NCBI RefSeq assembly: GCF_005405925.1
Contig: NZ_BJHV01000001.1
Location: forward strand, 9,796,001-9,860,000
Source of the DNA: Streptomyces antimycoticus
Lineage (GTDB): Bacteria; Actinomycetota; Actinomycetes; Streptomycetales; Streptomycetaceae
DNA length: 64,000 nt
Direction of reading: 5' to 3'
Part shown: piece after piece, positions 8,066 to 30,445 of the stretch
Layout of the letters: every line of letters begins with the position of its first letter
Position numbering within the stretch: the first letter of the stretch is position 1
Program-made: the position numbers and the translations under genes
The notes under the pieces: model-generated
Seen by the model: only the letters and a program-made list of their open reading frames with translations
Told to the model about the DNA's origin: nothing
The model's database searches: none

Positions 8066-11000
8066 ATGCCTGCTGCATCCAACCAGAACAAAGCTGTTGA
8101 AGCGCTGCGCAAGTCGTTCAAGGAAATCGAGCGGCTCAAGCGTCAGAACCGCCAGCTGATCAGTTCGGCAACCGAGCCCCTTGCCATCATCGGTATGGCC
8201 TGCCGATTTCCGGGCGGAGTGAATTCCCCCGAGGCGCTGTGGCGTCTGGTCGCCGATGGAGCGGATGCGATCTCACCCTTCCCGACAAACCGCGGCTGGG
8301 ACGTGGAAGGGATCTACGACCCGGACCCGGAGCGTCCGGGTACCAGTTACGTACGCGAAGGCGGCTTCCTCCACGACGCGGACCAATTCGACTCCGCGTT
8401 TTTCGGAATCTCACCCCGCGAGGCCCTCGCCATGGACCCCCAGCAGCGGCTGCTGCTGGAGACCTCATGGGAGGTGTTCGAACGGGCGGGCATCGACCCC
8501 GCGTCACTGCGTGGCAGCCAGACGGGTGTCTTCACCGGTGCCATGCATACCACTTACGCGTCCGAGGCCGCGCAGATACCGGACGAGATCGAGCCGTACC
8601 TCCACAACGGCGCCACCACCAGCATCGCCTCGGGCCGTGTCTCCTACACCTTCGGCTTCGAAGGTCCCGCGCTGACCGTGGACACCGCCTGCTCATCGGC
8701 GCTGGTCGCGCTGCACCTGGCGGCGCAGGCGCTGCGTCAGGGCGAGTGCTCCATGGCGCTGGTCGGCGGTGCGACCGTCATGGTGAGCCCCAAGGGCTTC
8801 GTCACCTTCAGCCGCCAGCGCGGACTGGCCGCCGACGGCCGGTGCAAGGCGTTCGCCGACGGAGCCGACGGCACCACATGGTCCGAGGGCATCGGTGTGC
8901 TGCTGGTGGAGCGGCTGTCCGACGCGCGGCGCAACGGGCACCAGATACTCGCGGTGGTACGCGGCTCCGCCGTGAACCAGGACGGCGCGAGCAACGGTCT
9001 CACGGCCCCCAACGGCCCGTCACAGCGCCGCGTGATCCGGCAGGCCCTGGAAAACTGTGAGCTGACCCCCAGTCAGATCGACGTGGTCGAGGCGCACGGT
9101 ACGGGTACGACGCTGGGCGATCCGATCGAGGCACAGGCGCTGCTGGCGACGTATGGACAGGACCGGCCCGAGGGCCGGCCGTTGTGGCTGGGCTCGCTGA
9201 AGTCGAACCTCGGCCATACGCAGGCGGCCGCCGGTGTGGCCGGTGTCATCAAGATGGTGATGGCGATGCGGCACGGCGTCCTGCCGAAGACGCTGCATGT
9301 CGACGCTCCGTCGAGCCATGTGGACTGGTCCGAGGGCCAGGTCGAGCTGTTGACCGAGGCGCGGCCGTGGCCGGAGACCGGGGAGCCGCGCAGGGTGGGC
9401 GTGTCCTCGTTCGGCGTGAGCGGGACCAACGCGCATGTGATCCTGGAGCAGGCTCCGGAGGTCGAGACCGAGGCGGAGGTTGCCGGGGAGCCTGCTGACG
9501 GTGGCCTCGCGGGTCCGGTGGCATGGGTGGTGTCGGGCAAGACCGACACCGCGTTGCGGGTGCAGGCCGGGCGGCTGCGGGAGTTCGTGGCGGAGCGTCC
9601 GGAGCTGGGTGCTTCCGATGTGGCGCTCTCCCTGGCGACGACCAGGTTCGCCTTCGAGCAGCGCGCCGTGGTGACCGGGACCAGCCGTGAGGAACTCCTG
9701 GAGCGCCTGGAGGCGGTGGCCGAGGGCGCGAAGCTCCCGGGTGTGGTCTGGGGAAAGGACGCCGAAACTCCTGGTCGTTCGGTGTTTGTGTTCCCGGGTC
9801 AGGGTGCGCAGTGGGTGGGGATGGCGGTGGGCTGTTGGAGTCCTCGCCGGTGTTCGCGGAGGCGATCGGTGAGTGTGAGTCGGCGTTGTCGGCGCATGTG
9901 GACTGGTCGTTGACGGATGTGCTGCGTGGGGTTGAGGGCGCTCCCGACTTCGACCGGGTGGATGTCGTTCAGCCGGTGCTCTTCGCGGTGATGGTGTCGC
10001 TGGCGAAGCTGTGGCGTTCGGTGGGTGTGGAGCCGGATGCGGTGATGGGGCACAGCCAGGGTGAGATCGCCGCGGCGTGTGTCGCGGGTGCGCTCTCGCT
10101 CGAAGACGCCGCGAAGGTGGTGACCTTGCGGTCGCAGGCGATCGCGGCGGGTCTGGCCGGTCGTGGTGGGATGGTGTCGGTCGGGCTGCCGGTCGACCAG
10201 GTGAAAGAGCGTCTCGCCCGGTGGAGTGGCGCGATCTCGGTGGCGGCGGTGAATGGCCCGGGGTCGGTTGTGGTGTCCGGTGATCCGGGCGCGCTGGATG
10301 AGATGGTCGCGGAGCTGGAGGGTGAGGAGGTGCGTGTTCGCCGGGTTCCGGTGGACTACGCCTCGCACTCGGCCCATGTGGAGGGAATCCGCGAGGAGTT
10401 GCTGAAGGTTCTGGCGGACATCGCGCCGCGTTCGTCGGAGGTGCCGTTCTACTCGACGGTCTCCGGTGAGCTGGTGGACACCGCTGGACTGGACGCGGAG
10501 TACTGGTACCGGAATCTGCGGCAGACGGTCGAGTTGGAGTCCACGACGCGCACGCTGCTCGATGAGGGCCACACCGTGTTCATCGAGGTGAGCCCGCACC
10601 CGGTGTTGACCCTGCCGGTGCAGCAGACGGTGGAGGCCGCTGAGACGCGGGCGGTGGTTCTGGGGACTCTGCGGCGTGATGAGGGTGGACCTGAGCGGTT
10701 CCTCACCTCCGCCGCCGAGCTGCATGTCAGCGGAGCGAGCGTCGACTGGCGGAAGGTGTTCGAAGGACACGGCGCCCGCCGCGTGGAACTGCCGACCTAC
10801 GCCTTCCAGCACGAGCGCTTCTGGCTCGACGCCCCCGCGGGCGTGGGCGATGTGGGTTCGGTGGGGTTGGGCTCGCTGGGGCATCCGTTGCTGGGTGCGG
10901 TGGTGTCCTTGGCGAGCGGCGGCGGGGTGCTGCTGAGCGGGCGGCTGTCCTTGGCCACGCACGGGTGGCTGGCGGATCACGCCGTACACGGGGTGATGTT

Positions 11001-14000
11001 GCTCCCGGGGACGGCCTTCGTGGAGTTGGTGGTATCGGCGGGCGATCAGGTCGGGGCCGGTCGCGTTGAGGAACTGGTCCTGGAAGCGCCGCTGATCGTG
11101 CCCGAGAAGGGTGGCGTACACCTTCAGGTCGAGGTGGGGGAGGCGGACGCTTCCGGTTTCCGTGAGGTCAGTGTGTTCTCGCGGGAGGAAGCGGAGGGCG
11201 AGGGCGCCGCATGGGTGCGGCATGCCCATGGTGTGGTCGGTTCGGCAGCGCCCGTCTCCGGCACACAGTTCGACTTCGGTGTGTGGCCCCCGGCGGGGGC
11301 CGAGCCGGTCGATGTGTCGGGTGAGTATGTGCGGGCCGCGGAGAACGGGTTGGAGTACGGGCCGGTCTTCCAGGGGTTGAAGCATGCGTGGCGGCGTGAG
11401 GGGGAGGTGTTCGCGGAGGTCGAGCTCCCGGAGGCGGAGCGGGACCGGGCGGGTCAGTTCGGTTTGCACCCGGCGCTGTTCGACGCGGCGTTGCACGCGA
11501 TGGGTGTGAGCGAGAGCCTGGCGGGTGGTTCGGGGAGCCGGCTGCCGTTCTCGTGGCGCGGGTTCGCCCTGGAGGCGGTGGGTGCGACATCGCTGCGGGT
11601 ACGGCTGGCGTCGGCGGATGCCGGGTCGGATGCGGTGTCGGTGCTGGTGGGCGATGAGTCCGGGCGGGTGGTGGCGTCGGTCGAGTCGCTGGTGTTGCGT
11701 CCGGTTGATGCGGATCAGCTGAAGGCCGCGGGTGGGGCGGCGCGGGAGGCGTTGTTCCGGGTCGAGTGGGTGGACGCGCCCGGGGCCGTCGTGGCGGGGG
11801 GTGAGGCCGCGCCGCGAGCAGAGGTGATGCGGTTGGTCTCCGATGGTGTGGATGTGGTGGGTGAGGCGTACGGGCGTGTGCTTGAGGTCCTGGAGCGGGC
11901 GCAGGACTGGTTGGCGGATGAGGACCGTGCGAGTGAGCGGTTGGTGGTGGTGACCCGGGGCGCTGTTGATGTGGGTGACGGCGTTGGTGTGTGGGATCTG
12001 GCGGGGGCCGCGGTGTGGGGTCTGGTGCGGTCCGCGCAGGCGGAGAATCCCGGGCGTCTGGTGCTGGTGGACACCGATGACCTGGACGGCGTTGATGGTC
12101 TTCTTCCGGGGCTGCTGGCTCGGGGTGAGGAGCAGTTGGTGGTGCGGTCGGGCGCGGTGCGGGTGCCGCGTCTGGGCCGGGTGCTGCCCTCGGGTGAGGC
12201 TCCGGAGGCGGGTGGGTTTGGTTCGGGTGCGGTGCTGGTCACGGGTGGTACTGGTGTGTTGGGTGGTGTGGTGGCGCGGCATTTGGTGGCCCGGCATGGT
12301 GTCGGGAAGTTGGTGTTGCTGTCCCGTCGTGGTGCGGAGGCCGAGGGTGCGGCTGAGTTGCGGGCGGGGTTGGAGGCTGCGGGCGCCGAGGTGGTGATCG
12401 CGGCGTGTGATGCCGCGGACGGTGTGGCTTTGGCCGGGGTGTTGGCGGGGTTGCCCGAGGGGTTCGCGTTGAGTGGTGTGGTGCATGCGGCGGGTGTGCT
12501 CGATGACGGGTTGCTTACGTCGCTGACCCGTGAGCGGGTTGAGCGGGTGCTGCGGGCGAAGGTGGACGCGGCGTGGAATCTGCATGAGCTGACGGCGGGG
12601 ATGGATCTGTCGGCGTTCGTGTTGTTCTCGTCGGCCACTGGTGTGCTGGGTGGTGCGGGGCAGAGCAACTATGCCGCGGCGAATGTGTTCCTGGATGGCT
12701 TGGCGTCCTGGCGCCGGGCTCAGGGGCTGTCGGGCGTGTCGATGGCGTGGGGTCTGTGGGCCGAGGCCAGCGGCATGACCGGACACCTCGGTGAGGACGA
12801 CATCCAGCGGATATCCCGCTCGGGCGTGGTGCCACTGGCCACGGACGAGGGCCTTGAGCTCTTCGACGCCGCTCTGGTCTCGGACGCGGTGGTACCCGTT
12901 CTCTTCCGGCTGGACATCCCCACGCTGCGTGCGCAGGGCGCCGAACTCCCCGCCCTCTTCCGTAACGTCGTACCGGGGATGACCGTCCGGCGTGCCGCGG
13001 GCGCCGGAGACACGGACGTGGACGACGTTGCCGCCGGCCTGCGGCGGCGACTGGTCAGCATGTCCGAGGCGGAGCAGGAGCAGTTCCTGCTCCAAGAGCT
13101 GATCCGGGTCCAGGTGGCCGCCGCCCTCGGACATGCCAAGACGGACACCGTCGAGGTGGGACGGCCCTTCAAGGAACTGGGCTTCGACTCCCTCACCGCC
13201 GTGGAATTGCGGAACCGTCTGAGCGCGGAAACAGGTCTGCGCCTCCCGGCGACACTCGTCTTCGACTATCCGAACCCGACGGTACTGGCGGGCTATCTGC
13301 GCTCGGAGATCCTCGGATCCCAGGCCACGGCCACCGCGGCGCCGGGCGGACCGCCCGGCGTCCCGTCCGGCACCGACGACGACCCGATCGCGATCGTGGC
13401 CATGAGCTGCCGCTTCCCCGGTGGTGTGCAGACCCCCGAGGAGCTGTGGCAACTGGTGATGGCGGGCACCGATGCCACGTCGTCGCTCCCGTCCAACCGT
13501 GGCTGGGACCTTGAGTCGACCTACGACCCGGACCCCTCGCATGAGGGCACGTACTACGCCCGCCACGGTGGCTTCCTCTACGAGGCGGACCAGTTCGACC
13601 CGGAGTTCTTCGGGATCTCGCCGCGTGAGGCGCTGTCCATGGACCCGCAGCAGCGGCTGCTGCTGGAGACGTCGTGGGAGGCGTTCGAGCGGGCCGGTAT
13701 CGCTCCCGAGACGGCGAGGGGGAGCCGGACCGGTGTCTTCGTCGGCGTTGTGTACAACGACTACGGCACCCGTCTGCAGGGGCACTCTCCCGAAGGCATC
13801 GAGGGCTACCTCGGCATCGGCAGCGCGGGCAGCGTGGCCTCGGGCCGTGTCTCCTACACCCTGGGTCTCGAGGGTCCCGCCGTGACGGTGGACACCGCGT
13901 GCTCCTCCTCGCTGGTCGCGCTGCACCTGGCGGTCCAGGCGCTGCGCCAGGGCGAGTGCGACATGGCGCTGGCCGGTGGTGCCACCGTGATGTCCACACA

Positions 14001-17000
14001 GGTCGGGCTGGTGGACTTCAGCCGTCAGCGCGCGCTGTCCGCGGACGGCAAGTGCAAGGCGTTCAGCGATGGCGCCGACGGCTTCGGGTTCGCCGAGGGC
14101 GTCGGGCTGCTGCTCGTGGAGCGGCTGTCGGACGCCCAGCGCAACGGGCACGAGGTGCTGGCCCTCGTCCGGGGTACGGCGACCAACCAGGACGGTGCGT
14201 CCAACGGCCTGACCGCCCCGAACGGGCCGTCTCAGCAGCGGGTGATCCGCGCCGCGCTGGCGAACGCCCGGCTGTCGGCCACCGAGGTGGACGCGGTCGA
14301 GGCACATGGCACCGGCACGAAGCTGGGCGATCCCATTGAGGCCCAGGCCGTGCTGGCCACCTACGGCCAGGACCGGCCCGCGGACCAGCCGCTGTGGCTC
14401 GGCTCGGTGAAGTCGAACATCGGCCATGCGCAGGCGGCCGCCGGTGTGGCCGGTGTCATCAAGATGGTGATGGCGATGCGGCACGGCGCACTGCCGAAGT
14501 CGCTGCACATCGATGAGCCGTCGCCGCATGTGGACTGGTCCGCGGGCAGCGTGAGCCTGCTGACGGACGCTATGCCCTGGCCGGAGACGGGACGGCCGCG
14601 GCGTGCGGGAGTCTCCTCCTTCGGGATGAGTGGCACCAATGCCCACGCCGTGCTGGAACAGGCTCCGCTGGACGACGCTCCCAGCCCTGCCGCCGAGGAC
14701 GAGGCCCCGGCGGCGGAACTGCCGGAGATCACACCGTGGGTGATCTCCGGACGGTCGGACAGCGCGGTCGAGGCACAGGCGGAGCGGCTGCTGACGCGGG
14801 TGCGTGAGCGCCGAGAGGTCTCGCCCGCCGATATCGGGCTGTCGTTGGCGACCACGCGCAGTGTGTTCGAGCACCGCGCGGTGGTGCTGGCGGGCGACGG
14901 CGACGGCCTCCTGAACGGCCTGGGGGCGTTGGCCGAGGGGAATGTGGCACCCGGTGTGGTACGGGGGACGGCCGGCACTCGTGACCAGGCGGTGCTTGTC
15001 TTCCCTGGTCAAGGTTCGCAGTGGGTGGGGATGGCGGCGGGGCTGCTGGATGCCTCGCCGGTGTTCGCGGAGCGGATCGGTGAGTGTGCGGCGGCGTTGG
15101 CGCCGTACGTGGACTGGCCGCTCGCGGAGGTATTGCGCGGCGGTGAGGGTGCCGCGGAGGCGCTGGAGCGGGTGGATGTGGTCCAGCCGGTGCTGTGGGC
15201 GGTGATGGTGTCGCTGGCGGAGCTGTGGCGCTCCTACGGTGTGGAGCCCGCGGCGGTCATCGGTCATTCGCAGGGTGAGATCGCGGCCGCGTGTGTGGCG
15301 GGTGCGCTGTCGCTGGAGGACGCCGCGAAGGTGGTGGCGTTGCGGAGCCAGGCGCTGCGTGCGCTGTCCGGGCGCGGGGCATGGTGTCGGTGTCGCTGCC
15401 CGTGGACTCGGTGCGGGAGCGGCTCGAGGCGTGGGGTGAACGGCTGTCGGTGGCGGCGGTGAACGGGCCCTCGGCGGTCGTGGTCTCCGGCGACGCCGAC
15501 GCGCTGGACGAGCTGATGGGCGTATGCGAGGGCGACGGGATCCGGGCGCGTCGCGTCCCCGTGGACTACGCCTCCCACTGCGCTCATGTCGAGGCCATCG
15601 AGGACGAGCTTCGGCAGATCCTCGCGGGAATCACCCCGCGCTCGTCGTCGGTGCCGTTCTATTCGACGGTGACCGGCGGGGTGCTGGACACCACGGAGAT
15701 GGACGCCGGGTACTGGTACCGCAATCTGCGGCAGACGGTGCGCTTCGACGAGACCGTCCGTGTTCTGCTGACCGATGGCTTCCAGGTGTTCATCGAGGCC
15801 AGCGCTCACCCTGTCCTGACGATGGGGGTGGAGCAGACCGCGGAGGACCATGGCGCCCGGGTGACCGCTGTCGGTTCGCTGCGCCGCGACGAAGGCGGTC
15901 TGCAGCGGTTCATGACCTCCCTGGCCGAGGCGTATGTCGGCGGAGCATCCGTCGACTGGGCGGGTCTCTTCGCCGGAACGGCGGCCAGGCGCGTCGATCT
16001 GCCGACGTATGCCTTCCAGCGTGCGCGCTTCTGGCTGGATCCCGAGGCAGGCGGCGCCGGTGATGTGTCCTCGGCGGGGCTGGACGCGGCGGGACATCCA
16101 TTGCTGGGTGCTGCTGTGCCGCTGCCCGACTCCGATGGGTTCTTGCTGACCGGTCGGCTGTCGCTGCGTACGCATCCCTGGCTGGCCGACCACGCGGTGC
16201 TGGGCCGGGTCATTCTGCCGGGTACGGCGTTTGTCGAGTTGGCGTCGCGAGCCGGTGACGCGGTGGGTTGTGACCGGTTGGAGGAGCTGGCGCTGGAGGC
16301 GCCTTTGGTGCTGCCCGAGGAGGGGGCGGTCCAGGTGCAGCTGGTGGTGAGTGGCCCCGGGCAGGACGGGGAGCGCGAGCTCAGTGTGTACTCCCGTCGT
16401 GGCGATGGCCCGGACGCGCCGTGGACGTGCCATGCGAAGGGCGTGCTGGCCGTGGCGCCCGCCGCCGATGGGGCGGCGGGCCCGGTGGACCTGAGCGCAT
16501 GGCCGCCGGCGGGCGCGGAGGCGGTCGAGACCGCGGGCTTCTACGAGGATGTGGCGGCCACCGGACTGGCGTATGGACCGGTGTTCCGGGGGCTGCGTGC
16601 CGTCTGGCGCAAGGGCGATGAGGTCTTCGCGGAGGTGGCGCTGCCGGAGGAGTCGCGGGCGGAGGCGGCCCGGTTCGGGCTGCATCCCGCGCTGCTCGAC
16701 ACGGCGCTGCACGCCTGGCTGGTGTCCGCTGCCGCGGAGGGCGAGGGGAGCTCGGGCGGGATTCGGCTGCCGTTCGTGTGGAGCGGTGTGTCGCTGTACG
16801 CCACGGGCGCTACCTCCTTGCGGGTACGGCTGGCCCGCACGGGCGCCGATGGGATGTCGGTGCTGGTGGCGGACGCGGCCGGTACGCCGGTGGCGTCGGC
16901 GGAGGCGCTGGTCACCCGGCCGGTATCGGAAGCGCAGCTCGCGTCGTCCGCCGAGGACACCGAGTCGCTGTACCGGGTGGAGTGGGTCGCGGCGCCCACC

Positions 17001-19906
17001 AGCGCCCCGGTCCCCGCGACGGACCGGTGTGCCGTGGCCGGGCCCGATGTCTTCGGCCTGGCCCGGGCGTTGAAGGCGGCCGATGGGTCGGTGGAGGAGC
17101 ACGCCGACCTGGCTGCTCTCGCGGCGCATGTGGGGTCGGGCGCTCCGCTGCCGAACCTGGTGTTCATGACCGTCTCCTCCGCCCCCGGCGAGGACGTCGT
17201 TCCGGCGACGCGGGCGGTGGCCCACCAGACCCTGGACATGGTCCGGGCATGGCTGACGGAGGACCGGTTCGCCGAGGCGCGGCTGGTGCTCGTGACCCGC
17301 GGTGCGATGGCGACCGAGGACGGCGTGGACCCGCGTGACCTGGCGGCGGCCCCGGTGTGGGGGCTGGTGCGGTCGGCGCAGGCCGAGAACCCGGACCGGT
17401 TCGTCCTGCTGGATGTGGACGGCGGCGAGGAGTCGCTGGCCCTGGTGCACCAGGCGGTGTCCACCGGGGAACCGCAGCTGGCGGTGCGCGGTGCCGAGAT
17501 GCTGGTGCCGCGTCTGGCGTCCGGGGCCGCGGCGGGTGTGCTGACGCCGCCGGTCGGTACGGAGGCGTGGCGGCTGGAGGCGTCCGGAGCGGGCACGCTG
17601 GAGGGGCTGGCGCTGGCCACGGCCACGGACGCCACCGGGGAACTCGGCGAGCACGAGGTGCGGGTCGCGGTGCGCGCCACGGGCCTGAACTTCCGCGATG
17701 TCCTGATCTCCCTGGGCATGTACCCGGGGGAGGCTCCGATGGGTGGCGAGGGAGCCGGTGTGGTCGTGGCCGCCGGCCCGGGTGTGACCTCCCTTGCCGT
17801 CGGCGACCGCGTGATGGGGCTGTGGGAGGGCGGTTTCGGGCCGCTGGCCGTCGTGGATCACCGCACCCTGGTGCGGATTCCGGACGGTTGGTCCTTCACC
17901 GAGGCCGCCTCCGTCCCGGTCGTGTTTGTGACGGCTCTGTACGCGTTGCGGGAGCTGGCGGGTCTCCGGCGTGGTGAGTCGCTGCTGGTCCATGCCGCCG
18001 CCGGTGGTGTGGGGATCGCGGCGGTGCAGCTGGCGCGGGCCTGGGACTGCGAGGTGTTCGCGACCGCGAGTGAGGCCAAGTGGGATGTCCTGCGCGGTCT
18101 CGGGCTGGACGAAGCGCATATCTCCTCGTCGCGGACGCTGGAGTTCGAGGAGCGGTTCAAGGCCGCCTCGGGCGGTCGTGGTGTGGATGTGGTCCTGGAC
18201 TCCCTGGCCGGTGAGTTCGTGGACGCGTCGCTGCGCCTGCTGGGCGAGGGCGGCCGGTTCATCGAGATGGGCAAGACGGATGTGCGGTCGGCCGATGAGG
18301 TGGCGGCGGCGCATCCGGGCGTGCTGTACCGGGCGTTCGACCTGGCGGAGGCGGGCCCCCAGCGCATCGGGGACATGCTCACCGAGATCGTGGCCCTGTT
18401 CGAGCGAGGTGAACTGCGGCCGCTGCCCACCCGGGTGTGGGATGTGCGCAGGTCCCCGAGGCGTTCCGGTTCATGAGCCAGGCCCGCCATGTGGGCAAGC
18501 TGGTGCTGAGTGTTCCGGCCGCGCTGGACCCGGAGGGCACGGTGCTGATCACCGGTGCCGGAGGTGTCCTGGGCGGGCTGGTCGCGCGGCATCTGGTGGC
18601 CGAGCACGGGATCCGCCGGCTGCTGCTGGTCAGCCGCCGTGGCCGCGCCGCCGAGAGCATGGCAGCGCTCGAGACGGAGCTGACGGCCATGGGGGCCTCG
18701 GTCGACGTTGCCGCCTGCGATGTCGCCGACCGCGACGCGCTGGCCGATCTGCTGGCGGGGCTGCCCGATGATGGGCACGGTCTGACCGGTGTGGTCCATG
18801 CCGCGGGCCTCCTGGACGACGGCACGGTGACCTCGCTGACCCCGGAGCGGCTGGACGCGGTGCTGCGCGCCAAGGTCGACGGGGCGTGGCATCTGCATGA
18901 GCTGACGCGCCGTTTCGATGTGGCCATGTTCGCCCTGTTCTCCTCGGCCGCCGGTGTTCTGGGGTCCGCGGGCCAGGCCAACTACGCCGCCGCCAACACC
19001 TTCCTGGACGGACTGGCCCAGCGGCGCCGGGCGATGGGTCTGCCGGGAGTGTCGCTGGCCTGGGGCATGTGGGCCGAGCGCAGCGGGATGACCGGACACC
19101 TCGCCGAGGCGGACCTGTCGCGGATGACGCGCGGCGGACTGGTGCCGTTCTCCTCCGAGGAGGGGCTGCGGCTGTTCGACACTGCCGGGCGGCTGGCCGA
19201 GGGCCTGGTGGTGCCCGCGCGGCTCGACCTCGGCCACGTGGCGGCCACCGCCGACACCATCCCCGTGCCCCCCTTGCTCAACGGACTCGTACGACGGCCC
19301 GTCGTGTCCCGGCGTGCCTCGGCCCAGGACGAGTCCGGTGCGCAGGAGGCGCCGCTGGCGCGGCGTCTTGCCGGGCTCGGCCAGGGAGAGCGGCGGCGGA
19401 CGCTGCTGCGTCTGGTCCAGGAACACGCCGCCACCGTCCTCGGCCACGGGTCGGCGTCGGCGGTGGACACCGATCGTGGCTTCCTGGAGCTGGGCTTCGA
19501 CTCGCTCACCGCGGTCGAGCTGCGCAACCGGCTGAACGCGGCCACCGGGCTGCGGCTGCCCGCGACCCTCATCTTCGACTACCCGACCCCCGCCGCGCTG
19601 GCCGCACAGCTGAACGCGGAGATCGCCCCCGTGGCGGCGGACGACCCATCGGACGTGGCCGCCGAACTCGACCGGCTGGAAGCGGCGTTGCTCGGCACGG
19701 GCGCGGCGGCCGATGAGGACACCCGGGCGATGGTCGCCGGCCGGTTGAAGCGTCTTCTGTCCCACTGGGACGGCGGCCGTGGCGGCCCGGCACCGGATGG
19801 CCCGGCCACCGATTCCGGCGATGCCCAGGATGTCGCCGAACATCTGGAGACGGCGGAGGCCGACGAGCTCTTCGCCTTCATCGACCAGGAGTTCGGGACG
19901 TCGTGA
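8066..19906 (+). CDS. PKS1: modular type I polyketide synthase, modules M1-M2
   Basis: About 3,947 residues after correction: N-terminal docking coiled coil, M1 (KS-AT-DH-KR-ACP), M2 (KS-AT-DH-ER-KR-ACP), C-terminal docking. ATG 8066 is chosen over 8024 because GGAG lies 6 nt upstream and docking-type sequence begins there. It is not an initiating PKS: the first KS has an intact TACSS cysteine, and no loading AT/ACP precedes it. The N-terminus ([15 protein letters not shown]) resembles that of PKS4, implying an upstream partner with a PKS3-like C-terminus. The tail [13 protein letters not shown] suits the PKS2 N-terminus. Three net -1 frame breaks occur. GGG at 9829-9831 is GGGG in the paralogous AT near 37,369. 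GGGG at 15376-15379 is GGGGG near 22,116. The third is at C18449, where CGCCAG is expected. All three fall in conserved domain sequence, so I annotate one gene. Confidence 0.92.
8174..13320 (+). other. Module M1: KS-AT(methylmalonyl)-DH-KR-ACP
   Basis: KS about 8174-9455, active Cys 8690-8692. AT about 9780-10830 with GHSQG (Ser 10054-10056) and YASH (10357-10368), the methylmalonyl signature. DH about 10870-11710 with [10 protein letters not shown] (His 10978-10980) and Asp 11482-11484 in LFDAALH. KR about 12226-12790 with TGGTGVLGG, an LDD motif (B-type) and Tyr 12670-12672. ACP about 13081-13320, Ser 13189-13191. The predicted unit is an alpha-methyl double bond. Confidence 0.88.
11945..12790 (+). 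repeat. KR segment nearly identical to module M5
   Basis: The sequence from the inter-domain region through most of the KR is almost base-for-base the same as 34300-35130 in PKS3, with only scattered substitutions seen. Synonymous sites match too, indicating recent duplication or gene conversion rather than selection on the protein alone. Confidence 0.8.
13381..19620 (+). other. Module M2: KS-AT(methylmalonyl)-DH-ER-KR-ACP
   Basis: This is the only fully reducing module in the window. KS about 13381-14665, Cys 13900-13902. AT about 14990-16030 with GHSQG (Ser 15268-15270) and YASH (15567-15578). DH about 16085-16950 with [10 protein letters not shown] (His 16191-16193). ER about 17590-18460 with the NADPH loop [15 protein letters not shown] near 17990; LGMYPG has Tyr where some ERs have Val, which in the published correlation points to a 2S methyl centre. 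KR about 18536-19090 with LDD and Tyr 18983-18985. ACP Ser 19502-19504. The predicted unit is a saturated methyl-branched two-carbon unit. Confidence 0.87.
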
Positions 19907-20000
19907 TCCGACCAGCGGCCGCCACCACGGCGAACCCACGAACCCACACCACCTGCCCGCCGACCACCCCGCTCCCGAAGCGCGACCCCGAGAGGTTCTG

Positions 20001-30364
<10,364 letters not shown>

Positions 30365-30445
30365 CGTGGACGCCCCGTCCCCAGAAGTCGCCGGCCGAAG
30401 GCTTTCCACCCCTGTCCGGGGTTCTCAGAGGAGTGACAAGAAGCG

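Noticed and set aside
8174..9455. First KS as a decarboxylating KSQ loading domain
   Set aside because: It has an intact active-site Cys in TACSSAL, and a docking coiled coil precedes it.
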